64,000 bases of DNA from Microbacterium sp. SORGH_AS_0888 (GTDB lineage Bacteria > Actinomycetota > Actinomycetes > Actinomycetales > Microbacteriaceae), in contig NZ_JAUTAZ010000001.1 in the NCBI RefSeq assembly GCF_030818905.1, forward strand, positions 2,728,001 through 2,792,000, in the 5' to 3' direction. A program made the position numbers and the translations under genes. The stretch's first letter is position 1. Each line of letters begins with the position of its first letter. Shown one piece after another: positions 34,583 to 44,238 of this stretch. The notes beneath the pieces are model-generated. The model did no database searches. It was not told the origin of the DNA and worked only from the letters and a program-made list of their open reading frames with translations.

Positions 34583-35615
34583 ATGAACACCGCCTATCTC
34601 GTCTACGCCGCCAAGCGGCTCGGCCAGGCGATCCTCGTGGTGCTGTCGGCGTACGTGCTCACCTTCGTGGTGATCAGCGTGCTGCCCGGCGACCCGCTCA
34701 CGAGCACGCTGACCAACCCCGAGAACGGGTTCACCCCGGACCAGATCGCCAAGGTCGTGGACTACTACGGCCTCGACCGTCCGGTCATCGAGCAGCTCTG
34801 GGGCTCGCTCAGCCGCTTCGTGGTCGGCGACCTCGGCATCTCGCTGCGCACCAGCCTCCCCGTGAGCCAGCTCATCGGCGACGCGCTGCCGTCGACGATC
34901 GCGCTGGCGGCGACGGCGCTCGTGGTCGCCCTCCTGCTCGCCTTCGGCACCGCGTACGCCGTGCAGCTGCTTCCCCGCCGCTTCGGCCAGGGGCTGCTGC
35001 GCTCGCTGCCCTCGCTCTCGCTCTCCGTAGCCGAACTTCGTGATCGGCCTGCTGCTGCTGAACGTGTTCGCATTCCAGCTCGGGCTGTTCTCCGTGATCG
35101 ACCCGAACAGCCCGACGGCGACGTTCTTCGCCGCGCTCGCGCTCGCCATCCCGGTCTCCGCGCAGATCTCGGAGGTGCTCATCACGGGTCTCGACCACGA
35201 GTTCCGGCAGGAGTACGCGGTCGTCGCCTACGCCCGCGGCCTCGGACGCACCCGCCTCTTCTTCGCCCATCTGCTCAAGCCCGCCTCCCTGCCGGTCGTC
35301 ACGGTCATCGCGCTGACGGTGGGGGAGCTGCTCGGCGGCGCGCTGATCACGGAGGCTGTCTTCGGCCGCGTCGGCATCGGCAGCGTGGTGCAGAGCGCCG
35401 TCGCCTCGCAGGACCTGCCCGTGCTGCAGGCCGTCGTCGCGCTCGCCGCCGTCGTCTTCGTGGCGGTCAACCTCGTCGCCGATCTGGTCTACCCCGTGCT
35501 CGATCCGCGGGTGACGCTGCTGGCCCCCTCGGCGCGTCCCCTCCCCGTGACCCGTGACGACCCGTCGTCCAGCGCCCTCGAGCCCGCCCACGAAGAGAAG
35601 GTGAGCGTCTCATGA
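34583..35615 (+). pseudogene. ABC permease (DppB type), broken by one +1 frameshift
   Basis: The first membrane-spanning subunit of the importer. The first frame runs MNTAYLVYAAKRLGQAILVVLSAYVLTFVVISVLPGDP, typical of DppB, with helices up to LPSLSLSV near 35028. The second half, FVIGLLLLNVFAFQLGLF to VNLVADLVYPVLDPRV, is in the next frame and contains the EAA-loop-like segment QEYAVVAYARGLGRTRLFFAHLL. Removing the A at 35029 (GTAGCC to GTGCC) restores SVPNFVIG, the expected family sequence. One inserted base thus accounts for the break. The stop overlaps the next permease start (ATGA). Confidence 0.82.
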
Positions 35616-36487
35616 CCGCCGTGGTCTCCTCCACCGTCGTCCCCGATCCCGACCCCCGCTCCGGACGCTCGCTCCGGCCCTCGCTCGCCCGGCTGGCGGG
35701 GCTGCCGCCCACCGTGATCCTCTCGTTCGCGGTGCTGCTGATCGTCGTCTCCTGGGCGGTGGCGCCGTCGTTGTTCACCTCCTACGACCCCGTGACCGGC
35801 GACACGTCCGAGAAGCTGCTGTCGCCGAGCGCCGCGCACTGGTTCGGCACCGACAACCTGGGCCGTGACCTGCTCGCACGCATCATCCACGGCACGGCGT
35901 CCTCGGTGGCCAGCGCCCTGGTCGCGGTGGCGATCGCCGTCATCGTCGGTGGCCTCATCGGCCTCGTCGCGGGGTACTTCGGCGGCTGGCTCGACGTGAC
36001 GCTCGCTCGGGTCGTCGACGTCCTCCTGGCGATCCCGAGCTTCCTCCTGGCGGTCGTCGTGGTCAGCTCGCTCGGCTTCGACACGATCAATGCGGCGATC
36101 GCGACCGGCGTGTCCGCCGTGGCCGTGTTCGCCCGCGTCATGCGTGCCGAGGCGCTGAAGGTGCGCCAGGCCGTGTTCGTGGAGTCCTCCGTGCTGCAGG
36201 GCGGATCGCGCTGGCACGTGCTGCTGACGCACGTCCTGCCCAACGCCTCCCGATCGGTCGCCTCCCTCGCCGTCCTCCAGTTCGGGATGTCGATCCTCAT
36301 CATCGCGGGCCTGGCCTTCCTCGGCTACGGCGATCCGCCACCGGCCTCCGACTGGGGCCTGCTGGTCTCGGCCGGCAAGGACTACATGGTCACGAGCCCC
36401 TGGCTCGTCTACGCGCCGGCCGTGATGATCGTCGCGACCGTCCTGAGCGTGAACCGCATCAGCCGTTGGATCCGGAAGGTGGGATGA
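35612..36487 (+). CDS. ABC permease (DppC type)
   Basis: A 291-residue inner-membrane permease, second half of the channel. After a variable N-terminus it has the first helix PTVILSFAVLLIVVSWAVAPSLF and the DppC motif HWFGTDNLGRDLLARIIHGT near residue 78. The EAA loop follows: RAEALKVRQAVFVESSVLQGGSRWHVLLTHVLPN, where the ATPase docks. GLAFLGYGDPPPASDWG is a conserved C-terminal region. It overlaps the upstream permease stop and ends two bases before the ATPase gene, so all are cotranslated. Substrate: probably organosulfur compound, by context. Confidence 0.92.
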   Translation: MTAVVSSTVVPDPDPRSGRSLRPSLARLAGLPPTVILSFAVLLIVVSWAVAPSLFTSYDPVTGDTSEKLLSPSAAHWFGTDNLGRDLLARIIHGTASSVASALVAVAIAVIVGGLIGLVAGYFGGWLDVTLARVVDVLLAIPSFLLAVVVVSSLGFDTINAAIATGVSAVAVFARVMRAEALKVRQAVFVESSVLQGGSRWHVLLTHVLPNASRSVASLAVLQFGMSILIIAGLAFLGYGDPPPASDWGLLVSAGKDYMVTSPWLVYAPAVMIVATVLSVNRISRWIRKVG

Positions 36488-36488
36488 G

Positions 36489-38138
36489 ATGACCGTCCAC
36501 GAGAGCGCACCGCTGCTGCGGGTACGTGACCTGTCCGTGTCCTACGGCCGCACGCAGGTCGTCTCCGGCGTCGGCTTCGACCTGGCCCGCGGGCAGAGCC
36601 TGGCGCTCATCGGCGAGTCCGGGTCGGGCAAGTCGACGATCGCGCGGGCGGTGCTGCGGCTCCTCCCGCGCGACACCGGCAAGGCCACGGGGACCGTGGA
36701 GTTCGAGGGGCAGGACACGCTCGCGCTGTCCCTCGGCGCCTTCCGGTCGCTGCGCGGACGCCGACTCGGCTTCGTGCCGCAGGACCCCGCCTCCTCGCTC
36801 AACGCCGTCCGCACGATCGGCGCGCAGGCCCACGAGGCGGCGGCGCTGATGGGGGAGAAGGATGCCGGGCGCCGCCGTGCCCGCATCCTGGAGGCGTTCG
36901 AACGGGTCGGCCTGCCCGATCCGGTGCGCGTCTACCGCTCCTACCCGCATCAGCTGTCGGGCGGGATGCTCCAGCGCGTTCTGATCGGGCTGGCGGTGCT
37001 GCCCGAGCCGTCGCTGCTGGTCGCCGACGAGCCGACGAGCGCACTCGACGTCACGATCCAGAAGCGCATCCTCGACCTGCTGACCGAGCTGCGCACGTCT
37101 CTCGGGATCGGCCTGCTCCTGATCACGCACGACCTGGCTCTCGCCGCCGAGCGTGCGGACTCGCTGCTCGTGCTGCGCGACGGCGTCGTGCAGGAGGCCG
37201 GTCCCACGGCCGAGGTGTTCCGTTCACCCCGGTCCGAGTACGCCGCGGCGCTGCGCGACGACGTGCCGGCGCTCAACCCCGACCGCTATCGTGCGGCGCT
37301 CCGTGCCCGCACGATCGACCCGGCCCGTCCGCAGGTCTCGGTCGCCGGGGCCGTCAAGGAGTTCACGGTGGACGGCTCGGTCCTGCGCGCCGTGGACGAC
37401 GTGTCGTTCCGGGTGCCCGCCGGCAGCACGCACGCCCTGGTGGGGGAGTCCGGTTCGGGCAAGACGACAGCGGTGCGCCTGCTGCTCGGGCTCGAGCAGC
37501 CCGACGCCGGCGAGATCACGGTCGGGGGCGAAGACATCCACGGACGCAGCCGCGGGGACCTGCGCGCCGCACGGCGCCACCTGCAGCTCGTCTACCAGAA
37601 CCCCTTCACCTCCCTCGATCCGACCTGGCGGGTGGAGCGGCTGGTGCGCGAGCCCCTCGACCGCTACCGCGTCGGCGACCGCCATTCCCGGCGGGAGACC
37701 GTACGCGAGACGCTCGCCGCCGTGGGGCTGAAGGACACGTTGTGGGATCGGCACCCGGCCGCCCTGTCCGGTGGGCAGCGTCAGCGCGTGGCGATCGCCC
37801 GCGCGATCGCGCTGCGGCCGGACGTCGTCGTGCTCGACGAGCCCACGAGCGCGCTCGACGTGAGCGTGCAGGCGGAGATCCTCGACGTCCTCGTGCGGCT
37901 GCAGGTGGAGCGCGGGCTCACGTACCTGTTCGTCTCGCACGACCTGGCCCTCGTACGGCAGGTCGCGGACACCGTGACCGTGCTCCAGCGCGGGCGGGTC
38001 GTCGAGGACGGCACCGCCGAACAGGTGCTGGACGCCCCGCGGCACCCGTACACCCGCGCGCTCGTCGACGCGATCCCCGATCCGCGCCTGGACGGCACAT
38101 CCGTCTCGGCGAAGAGCCTCGCCCTTCAGAGCTCCTGA
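36489..38138 (+). CDS. Double-domain ABC ATPase (DppD-DppF fusion type)
   Basis: A 549-residue protein with two complete nucleotide-binding domains in tandem. Domain 1 has Walker A GESGSGKST near residue 41, signature HQLSGGMLQR near 154 and Walker B LLVADEPTSALD. Domain 2 has Walker A GESGSGKTT near 319, LSGGQRQRVAIARA near 425 and VVVLDEPTSALDVSVQ. It powers the family-5 importer as a fused pair of ATPases. The linker VPALNPDRYRAALRA separates the domains. ATG at 36489 lies one base after the permease stop, and the SsuD-like gene follows 32 bases later. Confidence 0.95.
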   Translation: MTVHESAPLLRVRDLSVSYGRTQVVSGVGFDLARGQSLALIGESGSGKSTIARAVLRLLPRDTGKATGTVEFEGQDTLALSLGAFRSLRGRRLGFVPQDPASSLNAVRTIGAQAHEAAALMGEKDAGRRRARILEAFERVGLPDPVRVYRSYPHQLSGGMLQRVLIGLAVLPEPSLLVADEPTSALDVTIQKRILDLLTELRTSLGIGLLLITHDLALAAERADSLLVLRDGVVQEAGPTAEVFRSPRSEYAAALRDDVPALNPDRYRAALRARTIDPARPQVSVAGAVKEFTVDGSVLRAVDDVSFRVPAGSTHALVGESGSGKTTAVRLLLGLEQPDAGEITVGGEDIHGRSRGDLRAARRHLQLVYQNPFTSLDPTWRVERLVREPLDRYRVGDRHSRRETVRETLAAVGLKDTLWDRHPAALSGGQRQRVAIARAIALRPDVVVLDEPTSALDVSVQAEILDVLVRLQVERGLTYLFVSHDLALVRQVADTVTVLQRGRVVEDGTAEQVLDAPRHPYTRALVDAIPDPRLDGTSVSAKSLALQSS

Positions 38139-38170
38139 CCGGCTTCCCCACCCCCTGAGAGGACAGTGCC

Positions 38171-39319
38171 ATGACCGTCGAGTTCATCAGCGCCATCAAC
38201 ACCCGTCACGCCGACGAGCTGAACCCCCGCCCGGGCGGACGCGCCGTCGACGCGGCCTACCTCGGCCGCTACGCCCGCACACTCGAGGACGCCGGCTTCG
38301 ACTACACGCTCGTGCCCTACGGCAGCCAGGGCCCCGACTCGTTCGTGATCGCCACGGCCGTTGCCGCCGCCACCGAGCGGATCAAGCCCATCGTGGCGGT
38401 CCGGCCCAACACGGTCTTCCCGCTCGTGGCCGCCCAGCAGCTCTCCACGCTCGACCAGTTCTCCGAGGGCCGCGCCGTGGTCCACATCATCTCGGGCGGC
38501 AGCGATACGGAGCAGGCGCGGCAGGGCGACTACCTCGGCAAGGACGAGCGGTACGACCGTTCCGAGGAGTGGATCCGCATCGTGCAGCGCGCGTGGACCG
38601 AGAAGGCGCCCTTCTCCCACGAGGGCCGCCACTACCGCTTCGACGACTTCGGCCCGGCCCTGCCGAGCTACAGCGGCGCGCCGATCCCGGTGTCCGTGGG
38701 CGGGTCGTCGGATGCCGCCTACCGCGTCGGCGGCGCGCTCGGCGACATCTTCGGCCTGTGGGGCGAGCCTCTGGCCGACACCCGGCAGCAGATCGCCCGC
38801 GTCGCGGAGCAGGCACGGCTGGCCGGTCGCGCCGACACGCCCCGCATCTGGGTGACCTTCCGTCCGATCGTCGCCGAGACCGACGAGCTGGCATGGGAGA
38901 AGGCCCACCGCATCATCGGGACGATCGCGGAGACCTACGCCAACGGGTCGTTCCACAAGCACTACGACAAGGGCGCCGCGCCGCAGAACGTCGGCTCGCA
39001 GCGACTGCTGGATGCCGCCTCCCGCGGCGAGGTGCACGACCGTGCGCTGTGGACCCGGCCCGCCGCCGTCACCCAGGCCTCCGGTGCGTCGACGGCGCTC
39101 GTGGGCAGCTACGAGACGGTCGCCGCGGCGATCCTCGACTACGTCGACCTGGGTGCCACGCTCGTCTCCATCCGCGGCTACGACAACCTCAACGACGCGA
39201 TCGACTACGGCCGGTACGTGCTTCCCCTCGTGCGGCAGGAGCTCGCCCATCGCGAGGCCACCGGCCAGCGGGGTGCGGTCGTCGCCCAGCCCGAGTTCAC
39301 CGAGGGCGTGCGCGCCTGA
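38171..39319 (+). CDS. SsuD-like FMN-dependent alkanesulfonate monooxygenase 1
   Basis: A 382-residue luciferase-like TIM barrel. With FMNH2 and O2, such enzymes split alkanesulfonates into aldehyde and sulfite. VRPNTVFPLVAAQQLSTLDQFSEGRAVVHIISGG (about residues 76-110) is the SsuD/luciferase signature; RYDRSEEWIRIVQRAW and FSHEGRHYRF follow in the expected order. VSVGGSSDAAYRVG near 177 is the phosphate/FMN loop. ATG at 38171 follows TGAGAGGACAGTGCC. It is the first oxygenase after the importer genes and is clearly a duplicate-relative of the next gene. Exact sulfonate unknown. Confidence 0.88.
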   Translation: MTVEFISAINTRHADELNPRPGGRAVDAAYLGRYARTLEDAGFDYTLVPYGSQGPDSFVIATAVAAATERIKPIVAVRPNTVFPLVAAQQLSTLDQFSEGRAVVHIISGGSDTEQARQGDYLGKDERYDRSEEWIRIVQRAWTEKAPFSHEGRHYRFDDFGPALPSYSGAPIPVSVGGSSDAAYRVGGALGDIFGLWGEPLADTRQQIARVAEQARLAGRADTPRIWVTFRPIVAETDELAWEKAHRIIGTIAETYANGSFHKHYDKGAAPQNVGSQRLLDAASRGEVHDRALWTRPAAVTQASGASTALVGSYETVAAAILDYVDLGATLVSIRGYDNLNDAIDYGRYVLPLVRQELAHREATGQRGAVVAQPEFTEGVRA

Positions 39320-39354
39320 GGCGCGAGCGTCCGCATCCCGAGAAAGGCCTTCCC

Positions 39355-40464
39355 ATGCCCGTCGAGTTCGTCAACGCGATCGGTCTGCGACCGCCCGGTG
39401 CTCCCGCCGCCGGCTTCACCGGACCCATCGACCCCGTCTGGCTGCGCCGCTACGCGCGCACGATCGACGAGTTCGGCTTCGACTACACGCTGATCCCCTA
39501 CGCCTCGGCGAGCTTCGATCAGTACGTCGTCGCGGCGACCGTGCTGGAGGCCACCGAGCGGCTGAAGACCGTCGTCGCGGTGCGCCCCAACACGGCCTTC
39601 CCGACGGTGGCCGCGCAGGCGCTCGCCACCCTGGACCAGATCTCCGGGGGACGCGCGATCGTGCACATCATCTCGGGCGGCAGCGACGAGGAGCAGCGGA
39701 GCCAGGGCGACTACCTCGACAAGCCAGCCCGCTATCGGCGCTCGGCGGAGTTCGTCGAGGTGCTGCGCGAGGTCTGGACCGCGAAGGCGCCGTTCTCCCA
39801 CGACGGCGAGTTCTACCGGTTCGAGGACTTCGGCCCCGGCTACGCGACGTCCTCCGGCGGGCCGCTCGCGGTGTCGCTGGGCGGGTCGAGCGAGTACGCG
39901 TACGCGGCGGGCGCGCAGGCGGACATCTTCGCCCTGTGGGGCGAGCCGCTGGCCGAGACCGCGGAGCAGATCGCCCGCGTCTACGACCACGCCCGGGCTG
40001 CGGGGCGGACCGACCGCATCCGGTTCTGGGTCACGTTCCGGCCCGTCGTCGCCGCGACCGACGAGCTGGCAAGGCGCAAGGCGCACGAGCTCGTGGAGCG
40101 CACGCGCCCCTTCTACGACCAGGTCTCCCGGATCTCCGCGACGAACGTCGGAACCGTGCGCCTGCGGGAGATCTCCGAGCAGGCGGAGGAGCACGACGGC
40201 GGCGTGCTGTGGACCCCGCGCGGCATCGCGGGCTCCGGCGGCGCGTCCTCGCTGCTGGTCGGCTCGCCGGAGACGATCGCCGCGGCGCTCGTGAAATACG
40301 TCGAGCTCGGAGCCGACGTCATCTCGCTGCCGACCCTCGGCGACCTGGGCGACGCGATCGAGGTGGGACGCGAGATCATCCCGCTCGTCCGCGAGGAGGT
40401 CGCCCGCCGGGGCATCGATCCCGAGCTGACGTTCCGGGCCGAGCCCCTCGCTCGTCGCGCATGA
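39355..40464 (+). CDS. SsuD-like FMN-dependent alkanesulfonate monooxygenase 2
   Basis: A 369-residue paralogue of the gene before it; aligned motifs include VRPNTAFPTVAAQALATLDQISGGRAIVHIISGG, RYRRSAEFVEVLREVWTAKAPFSHDGEFYRFEDFG and VSLGGSSEYAYAAG. The two copies differ mostly in the C-terminal lid, suggesting different substrate ranges for the same sulfite-releasing reaction. Start ATG at 39355 follows CGAGAAAGGCC. Its stop overlaps the next oxygenase start (ATGA). Needs reduced FMN from a reductase not encoded in the window. Confidence 0.88.
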   Translation: MPVEFVNAIGLRPPGAPAAGFTGPIDPVWLRRYARTIDEFGFDYTLIPYASASFDQYVVAATVLEATERLKTVVAVRPNTAFPTVAAQALATLDQISGGRAIVHIISGGSDEEQRSQGDYLDKPARYRRSAEFVEVLREVWTAKAPFSHDGEFYRFEDFGPGYATSSGGPLAVSLGGSSEYAYAAGAQADIFALWGEPLAETAEQIARVYDHARAAGRTDRIRFWVTFRPVVAATDELARRKAHELVERTRPFYDQVSRISATNVGTVRLREISEQAEEHDGGVLWTPRGIAGSGGASSLLVGSPETIAAALVKYVELGADVISLPTLGDLGDAIEVGREIIPLVREEVARRGIDPELTFRAEPLARRA

Positions 40465-41495
40465 GCGCGCCGCTCACCGTCGGATTCCACACCCGCGTGC
40501 CGTTCGCATCCGGGCAGGCCGGCGAGGCGCTGCGTGACGGCATCCGGCTGTTCCAGCACGGCGAGCAGCTCGGCTTCGACCGCGGCTGGGTGTACCAGCG
40601 GCACTTCGACAACTACCTCGCGTCCCCGCTCGTGTTCCTGCCGGTGGTCGCGCAGCACACCGAGCGGATCGGGCTCGGCACCGCGATCATCGGCATCCGG
40701 TACGAGGATCCGGTGCTGCTGGCGGAGGCGGCGAGCACGGCCGACCACCTGACCGGCGGGCGGCTGCAGCTGGGCCTCAGCACCGGGCAGGGAGGCTTCG
40801 ACGCCGCGTTCGGGCAGGAGGCGAACGACGGGCGCGAGCAGTCGCAGCGCCGGCTCGCGACGTTCCTGCGCGGCATCCGCGGAGAGGCGGTCGGCGAGGG
40901 CGTCTCCTTCGACGGCACGCCGCTCGACGAGCCGTTGACGGTCCGCGGCGCCAGCCCCGCGTTGCTGGAACGCGTCTGGTACGGCGGCGGGTCCATCGCC
41001 TCCGCCGAGCGCATCGGCTCGCAGGGGCTGCGGCTCATGCTCTCCACGATCCTCACCGGCGACATCCACGACTACAACGCCGAGCAGCTCGCCGCGATCC
41101 GCGCCTACCGGGCGGCGCACGTCGGTCCGCGGCCGCCCCGGGTCGTCGTGAGCCGCTCGATCCTGCCCGCCACGACGCCCGAGCTCGCCCGGCTCTATGC
41201 GGCGTACGACCAGGAGCGGCGGACGCAGGGACCCGCCGCCTCGCGACCGCAGGGCGCGGTCGCCCCGGGCGCCGTCGCGGCCCGGCGCGGCGAGAACCCG
41301 CGCCCCATGACGATGAGCCCGGCGATCCACGGCGAGCCGGCGCGGATCGTCGACACGCTGCTGGCCGACGTCGCGCTCGCCGAGGCGGACGAGCTGATCG
41401 CCTTCCTGCCTCCCGCGTTCGGACCCGACGAGAACGCACGGCTGCTGGAGGACATCGCGACCCACGTGATCCCGGCGCTGGTCGCCGCCCGCTGA
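40461..41495 (+). CDS. Luciferase-like FMN monooxygenase 3
   Basis: A 344-residue member of the LLM superfamily, but from a subgroup other than SsuD: it opens MSAPLTVGFHTRVPFASGQAGE and has WVYQRHFDNYLASPLVFLPVVAQHTERIGLGTAIIGIRYEDPVLLAEAASTADHLTGGRL. These are the bacterial-luciferase/alkanal-monooxygenase type strands. GLSTGQGGFDAAFG near residue 105 marks the flavin loop. It overlaps the SsuD-like gene before it and is followed by DUF1684 and GlcD-like genes. A natural role may be oxidising the aldehyde or sulfone produced upstream; this is inference. Confidence 0.82.
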   Translation: MSAPLTVGFHTRVPFASGQAGEALRDGIRLFQHGEQLGFDRGWVYQRHFDNYLASPLVFLPVVAQHTERIGLGTAIIGIRYEDPVLLAEAASTADHLTGGRLQLGLSTGQGGFDAAFGQEANDGREQSQRRLATFLRGIRGEAVGEGVSFDGTPLDEPLTVRGASPALLERVWYGGGSIASAERIGSQGLRLMLSTILTGDIHDYNAEQLAAIRAYRAAHVGPRPPRVVVSRSILPATTPELARLYAAYDQERRTQGPAASRPQGAVAPGAVAARRGENPRPMTMSPAIHGEPARIVDTLLADVALAEADELIAFLPPAFGPDENARLLEDIATHVIPALVAAR

Positions 41496-41516
41496 CATCG
41501 AGAGAAGAGGACACCC

Positions 41517-42329
41517 ATGAGCACGCCCGTGATCGACGACACCGCATTCCTCGCCGACTGGCGCCGGTGGCGAGAGGAGCGCGACCGCGCCGTCGCCGCC
41601 CCCGACGGCATCCTGCCGGTCGTGAGCATCGACTATCTGACGGCCGAGCCCGTCGTCATCGACCGCCTGCCCGGACGTTGGTCGTCGCAGCCCGAGGGAG
41701 TGGTCGTCGACCTCGCCGAGGGGGAGCGTCTGGACGTCGCCGAGGCCGACGGCTCCGGCCGGGTCGTCCTCGACCGTCCCGCACCGGGCGGCTCCCGGCG
41801 GATCGCGCAGGAGGGCCTCACGATCGAGCTCGTCCGCGGCGGCGACTGGGACATCGTCCGGGTGCGGGATGCGGCGGCGCCCGCCGTCGCCGCGTTCCGC
41901 GGCACGCCCGCCTACGAGCCGGATCCGGCGTGGCGGGTCGTGGGTCGCTGGGTGCCGGGGGAGAGCGCCCTGACGGTCGACACGGTCTCGGACCGGGTGT
42001 CGAGGGAGTCGGTCTCGCCGGGGGCGGTCGAGTTCACGCTTCGCGGACGCACCTTCCGTCTCGTGGCGCTGCCTGCACACGGGGTCCCCGGACACGTCGT
42101 CCTGCTCTTCCGCGACGCCACGTCGGGGATCACCACCTACGCCGCCCAGCGCGAGCTGCTGGTCCAGCTGCCCGCCTCGGGCGACGAGGTGGTCGTCGAC
42201 TTCACCCGTGCCTACAACAAGCCGTGCGCCTACTCCGACTTCGCGCTGTGCCCGCTGCCGCCGGCGGGCAACGTGCTCGACATCGCGGTGGAGGCGGGCG
42301 AGCGCACGCCGTACGAGCGCAGCCGATGA
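41517..42329 (+). CDS. DUF1684-family protein
   Basis: A 270-residue protein of the DUF1684 family, function unknown. The hallmark C-terminal motif is here: VDFTRAYNKPCAYSDFALCPLPP, with two Cys residues that could bind a metal. Upstream are VEFTLRGRTFRLVALPA and VLLFRDATSGITTYAAQR, typical of the beta-rich core. ATG at 41517 follows GAGAGAAGAGGACACCC and its stop overlaps the GlcD-like start. Its place inside a sulfonate oxygenase operon suggests an accessory role in that pathway, which is only inferred. Confidence 0.85.
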   Translation: MSTPVIDDTAFLADWRRWREERDRAVAAPDGILPVVSIDYLTAEPVVIDRLPGRWSSQPEGVVVDLAEGERLDVAEADGSGRVVLDRPAPGGSRRIAQEGLTIELVRGGDWDIVRVRDAAAPAVAAFRGTPAYEPDPAWRVVGRWVPGESALTVDTVSDRVSRESVSPGAVEFTLRGRTFRLVALPAHGVPGHVVLLFRDATSGITTYAAQRELLVQLPASGDEVVVDFTRAYNKPCAYSDFALCPLPPAGNVLDIAVEAGERTPYERSR

Positions 42330-43669
42330 GCGCGCCGCAGGGATCGCAGGGAACCGTGAGCATCGACATCCCGGACACGCCGCACGCGATCGACCGCTCC
42401 GGGCTGCGTCCGGTCGGCGTGCCCCGTGAGGTGGTCGTGGCCCGCAGCGTCGCCGAGGTGCAGGAGACCGTCCGCCGCGCGGCCGAGACGGGGACGCCCG
42501 TCGTCACCCGCGGCGCCGGCTCGGGCCTGGCCGGCGGCGCGGTGGCGGGCGAGGGCGTCATCGTGCTCGACCTGTCCGGGCTCGACCGCATTCTCGTGAT
42601 CGACCCGGTCGACGGCACCGCCCACGTCGAGGCCGGCGTCATCACGGCCGACCTCGACCGTGCCGCCGCCGCGCACGGGCTGTTCTACGCCCCCGATCCG
42701 GGCAGCGTCGGCATCTCCACGATCGGCGGCAACATCGCCACCAACGCCGGGGGACTGCGCGGGGCGAAGTACGGCGTGACCCGCGACGCGGTGCTCTCGC
42801 TCGACGTCGTGCTCGCGGACGGCTCCCTCGTGCGGCTCGGACGGCCGACGATCAAGGGCGTGACCGGGTACGACCTCGCGGGCCTGGTCGTGGGGTCCGA
42901 GGGGACGCTGGGCATCGTCGTCGCGGCGACCGTCCGGCTGCTGCCCGTGCCGGCGCAGGTGGCGACCGCATCCGCCTCCTTCGGAACCCTGGAGGATGCG
43001 GCCACGGCCGTCGCCGCGATCGCGGTGAGCGGTGCACGCCCGGCCGTGCTGGAGATCCTCGACGGGGCGACGCTCGAGGCGATCGACGCGGCCACCGGCA
43101 GCGCGCTGCGGTCGCTCGGCGAAGCCCTCCTGATCGCCCAGACCGACGGGTTCGGGGCGGAGCAGGAGATCGCCGTCGTCGCCGGGGCGCTCGCCGCGAC
43201 GGCGACGACCGTGGAGTGGACCACAGACGCCGCGGAGGCGGAACGCCTGCTGAGCGCACGCCGCGAGGCGCTGCCCGCGATCGAGCGCATCGGGCGTCCG
43301 CTCATCGAGGACATCGCCGTGCCGCGCAGCCGGCTGGCCGAGGCCATCCGCCGCATCCGCCGCATCGCGGACGAGCACGGCGTGCCGATCTTCGTATTCG
43401 GTCACGCCGGCGACGGCAACCTGCACCCCATCATCGTGGCCGAGACCGACGCGGACGGAGAGATCCCCGAGATCGCGCACCGTGCGGCGGACGACATCTT
43501 CGCGCTCGCGCTCGAGCTCGGCGGCACCGTCACCGCCGAGCACGGCGTCGGCAGGCTCAAGCAGAAGTGGGCGCGCCGCGAGCTCGGCGAGGTGTCCGTG
43601 GCACTGCACGAGAGGATCAAGGCCGTGCTCGATCCGCAGGGGATCCTGAACCCGGGGAGCGCCTTCTGA
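42326..43669 (+). CDS. FAD-binding (GlcD-like) oxidase/dehydrogenase
   Basis: A 447-residue flavoprotein of the glycolate oxidase GlcD/D-lactate dehydrogenase group. The PCMH FAD domain covers residues 30-210: VTRGAGSGLAGGAVAG, PDPGSVGISTIGGN and GLRGAKYGVTRDAVLSL. The C-terminal FAD-oxidase domain ends with PIFVFGHAGDGNLHPI and TAEHGVGRLKQKWA, the conserved His/Glu pair of the family. It oxidises 2-hydroxy acids. Desulfonation of sulfoacetate or isethionate gives glyoxylate or glycolaldehyde, so it could process such products; that link is inference from the operon. Confidence 0.88.
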   Translation: MSAPQGSQGTVSIDIPDTPHAIDRSGLRPVGVPREVVVARSVAEVQETVRRAAETGTPVVTRGAGSGLAGGAVAGEGVIVLDLSGLDRILVIDPVDGTAHVEAGVITADLDRAAAAHGLFYAPDPGSVGISTIGGNIATNAGGLRGAKYGVTRDAVLSLDVVLADGSLVRLGRPTIKGVTGYDLAGLVVGSEGTLGIVVAATVRLLPVPAQVATASASFGTLEDAATAVAAIAVSGARPAVLEILDGATLEAIDAATGSALRSLGEALLIAQTDGFGAEQEIAVVAGALAATATTVEWTTDAAEAERLLSARREALPAIERIGRPLIEDIAVPRSRLAEAIRRIRRIADEHGVPIFVFGHAGDGNLHPIIVAETDADGEIPEIAHRAADDIFALALELGGTVTAEHGVGRLKQKWARRELGEVSVALHERIKAVLDPQGILNPGSAF

Positions 43670-43686
43670 CCGGCGGGCGGGCTCGC

Positions 43687-44226
43687 GTGCGCCCGGCCCG
43701 TGCCGACGACGCCGCGGCGATGGCCGCGGTGCATGTCAGGTCCTGGCAGGAGACATACCGCGGGCAGGTGCCCGACGAGACGTTGGATGCCGCCGATGCG
43801 GTGCCCGCACGAGAACGGTTCTGGCGGGGAGCGCTGACCGATCCGCGATGGGCGGCCAACCGGATCGCGGTGGGCAGAGTCGACGACGAGACGGTCGGCA
43901 TCGCGATGGCGGCACCGGATGCGGACGTGCCCGGCAGATGGTGGCTGCACGTGCTCTACGTGCTCGCCGCGCATCACGGGACAGGGATCGCGCACGAGCT
44001 CCTCGCAGCGGTCCTGCCCGAGGGCCTCCCTGCGGTCCTGCGGGTGGCCGATCCCAACCCGCGCGCCCAGGCGTTCTACCGGCGGAGCGGATTCGTGCCG
44101 AACGGTGCGGTCCGCGAGACCGACGGGGTACGCGAGATCGAGATGGAGCGCCCCCCGATCGCCGGGCGTTCGACATCCGTGTCCCTCCGTGTCGGTGCGC
44201 AGGCGCACGCACGCGGCGTTCAATAG
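43687..44226 (+). CDS. GNAT-family N-acetyltransferase
   Basis: A 179-residue acetyl-CoA-dependent acyltransferase. The N-terminus RPARADDAAAMAAVHVRSWQETYRG is a GNAT opening; strand 4 and the P-loop are LHVLYVLAAHHGTGIAHELLAAV, followed by LRVADPNPRAQAFYRRSGF, motif A/B of the family. The substrate is unknown; in this setting it could inactivate a xenobiotic amino group. GTG at 43687 is the first good start after the GlcD-like stop. The C-terminal 30 residues are low-complexity and the TAG stop lies in the TAGGCT box before the MalY gene. Confidence 0.75.
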   Translation: MRPARADDAAAMAAVHVRSWQETYRGQVPDETLDAADAVPARERFWRGALTDPRWAANRIAVGRVDDETVGIAMAAPDADVPGRWWLHVLYVLAAHHGTGIAHELLAAVLPEGLPAVLRVADPNPRAQAFYRRSGFVPNGAVRETDGVREIEMERPPIAGRSTSVSLRVGAQAHARGVQ

Positions 44227-44238
44227 GCTCGGAATCCC

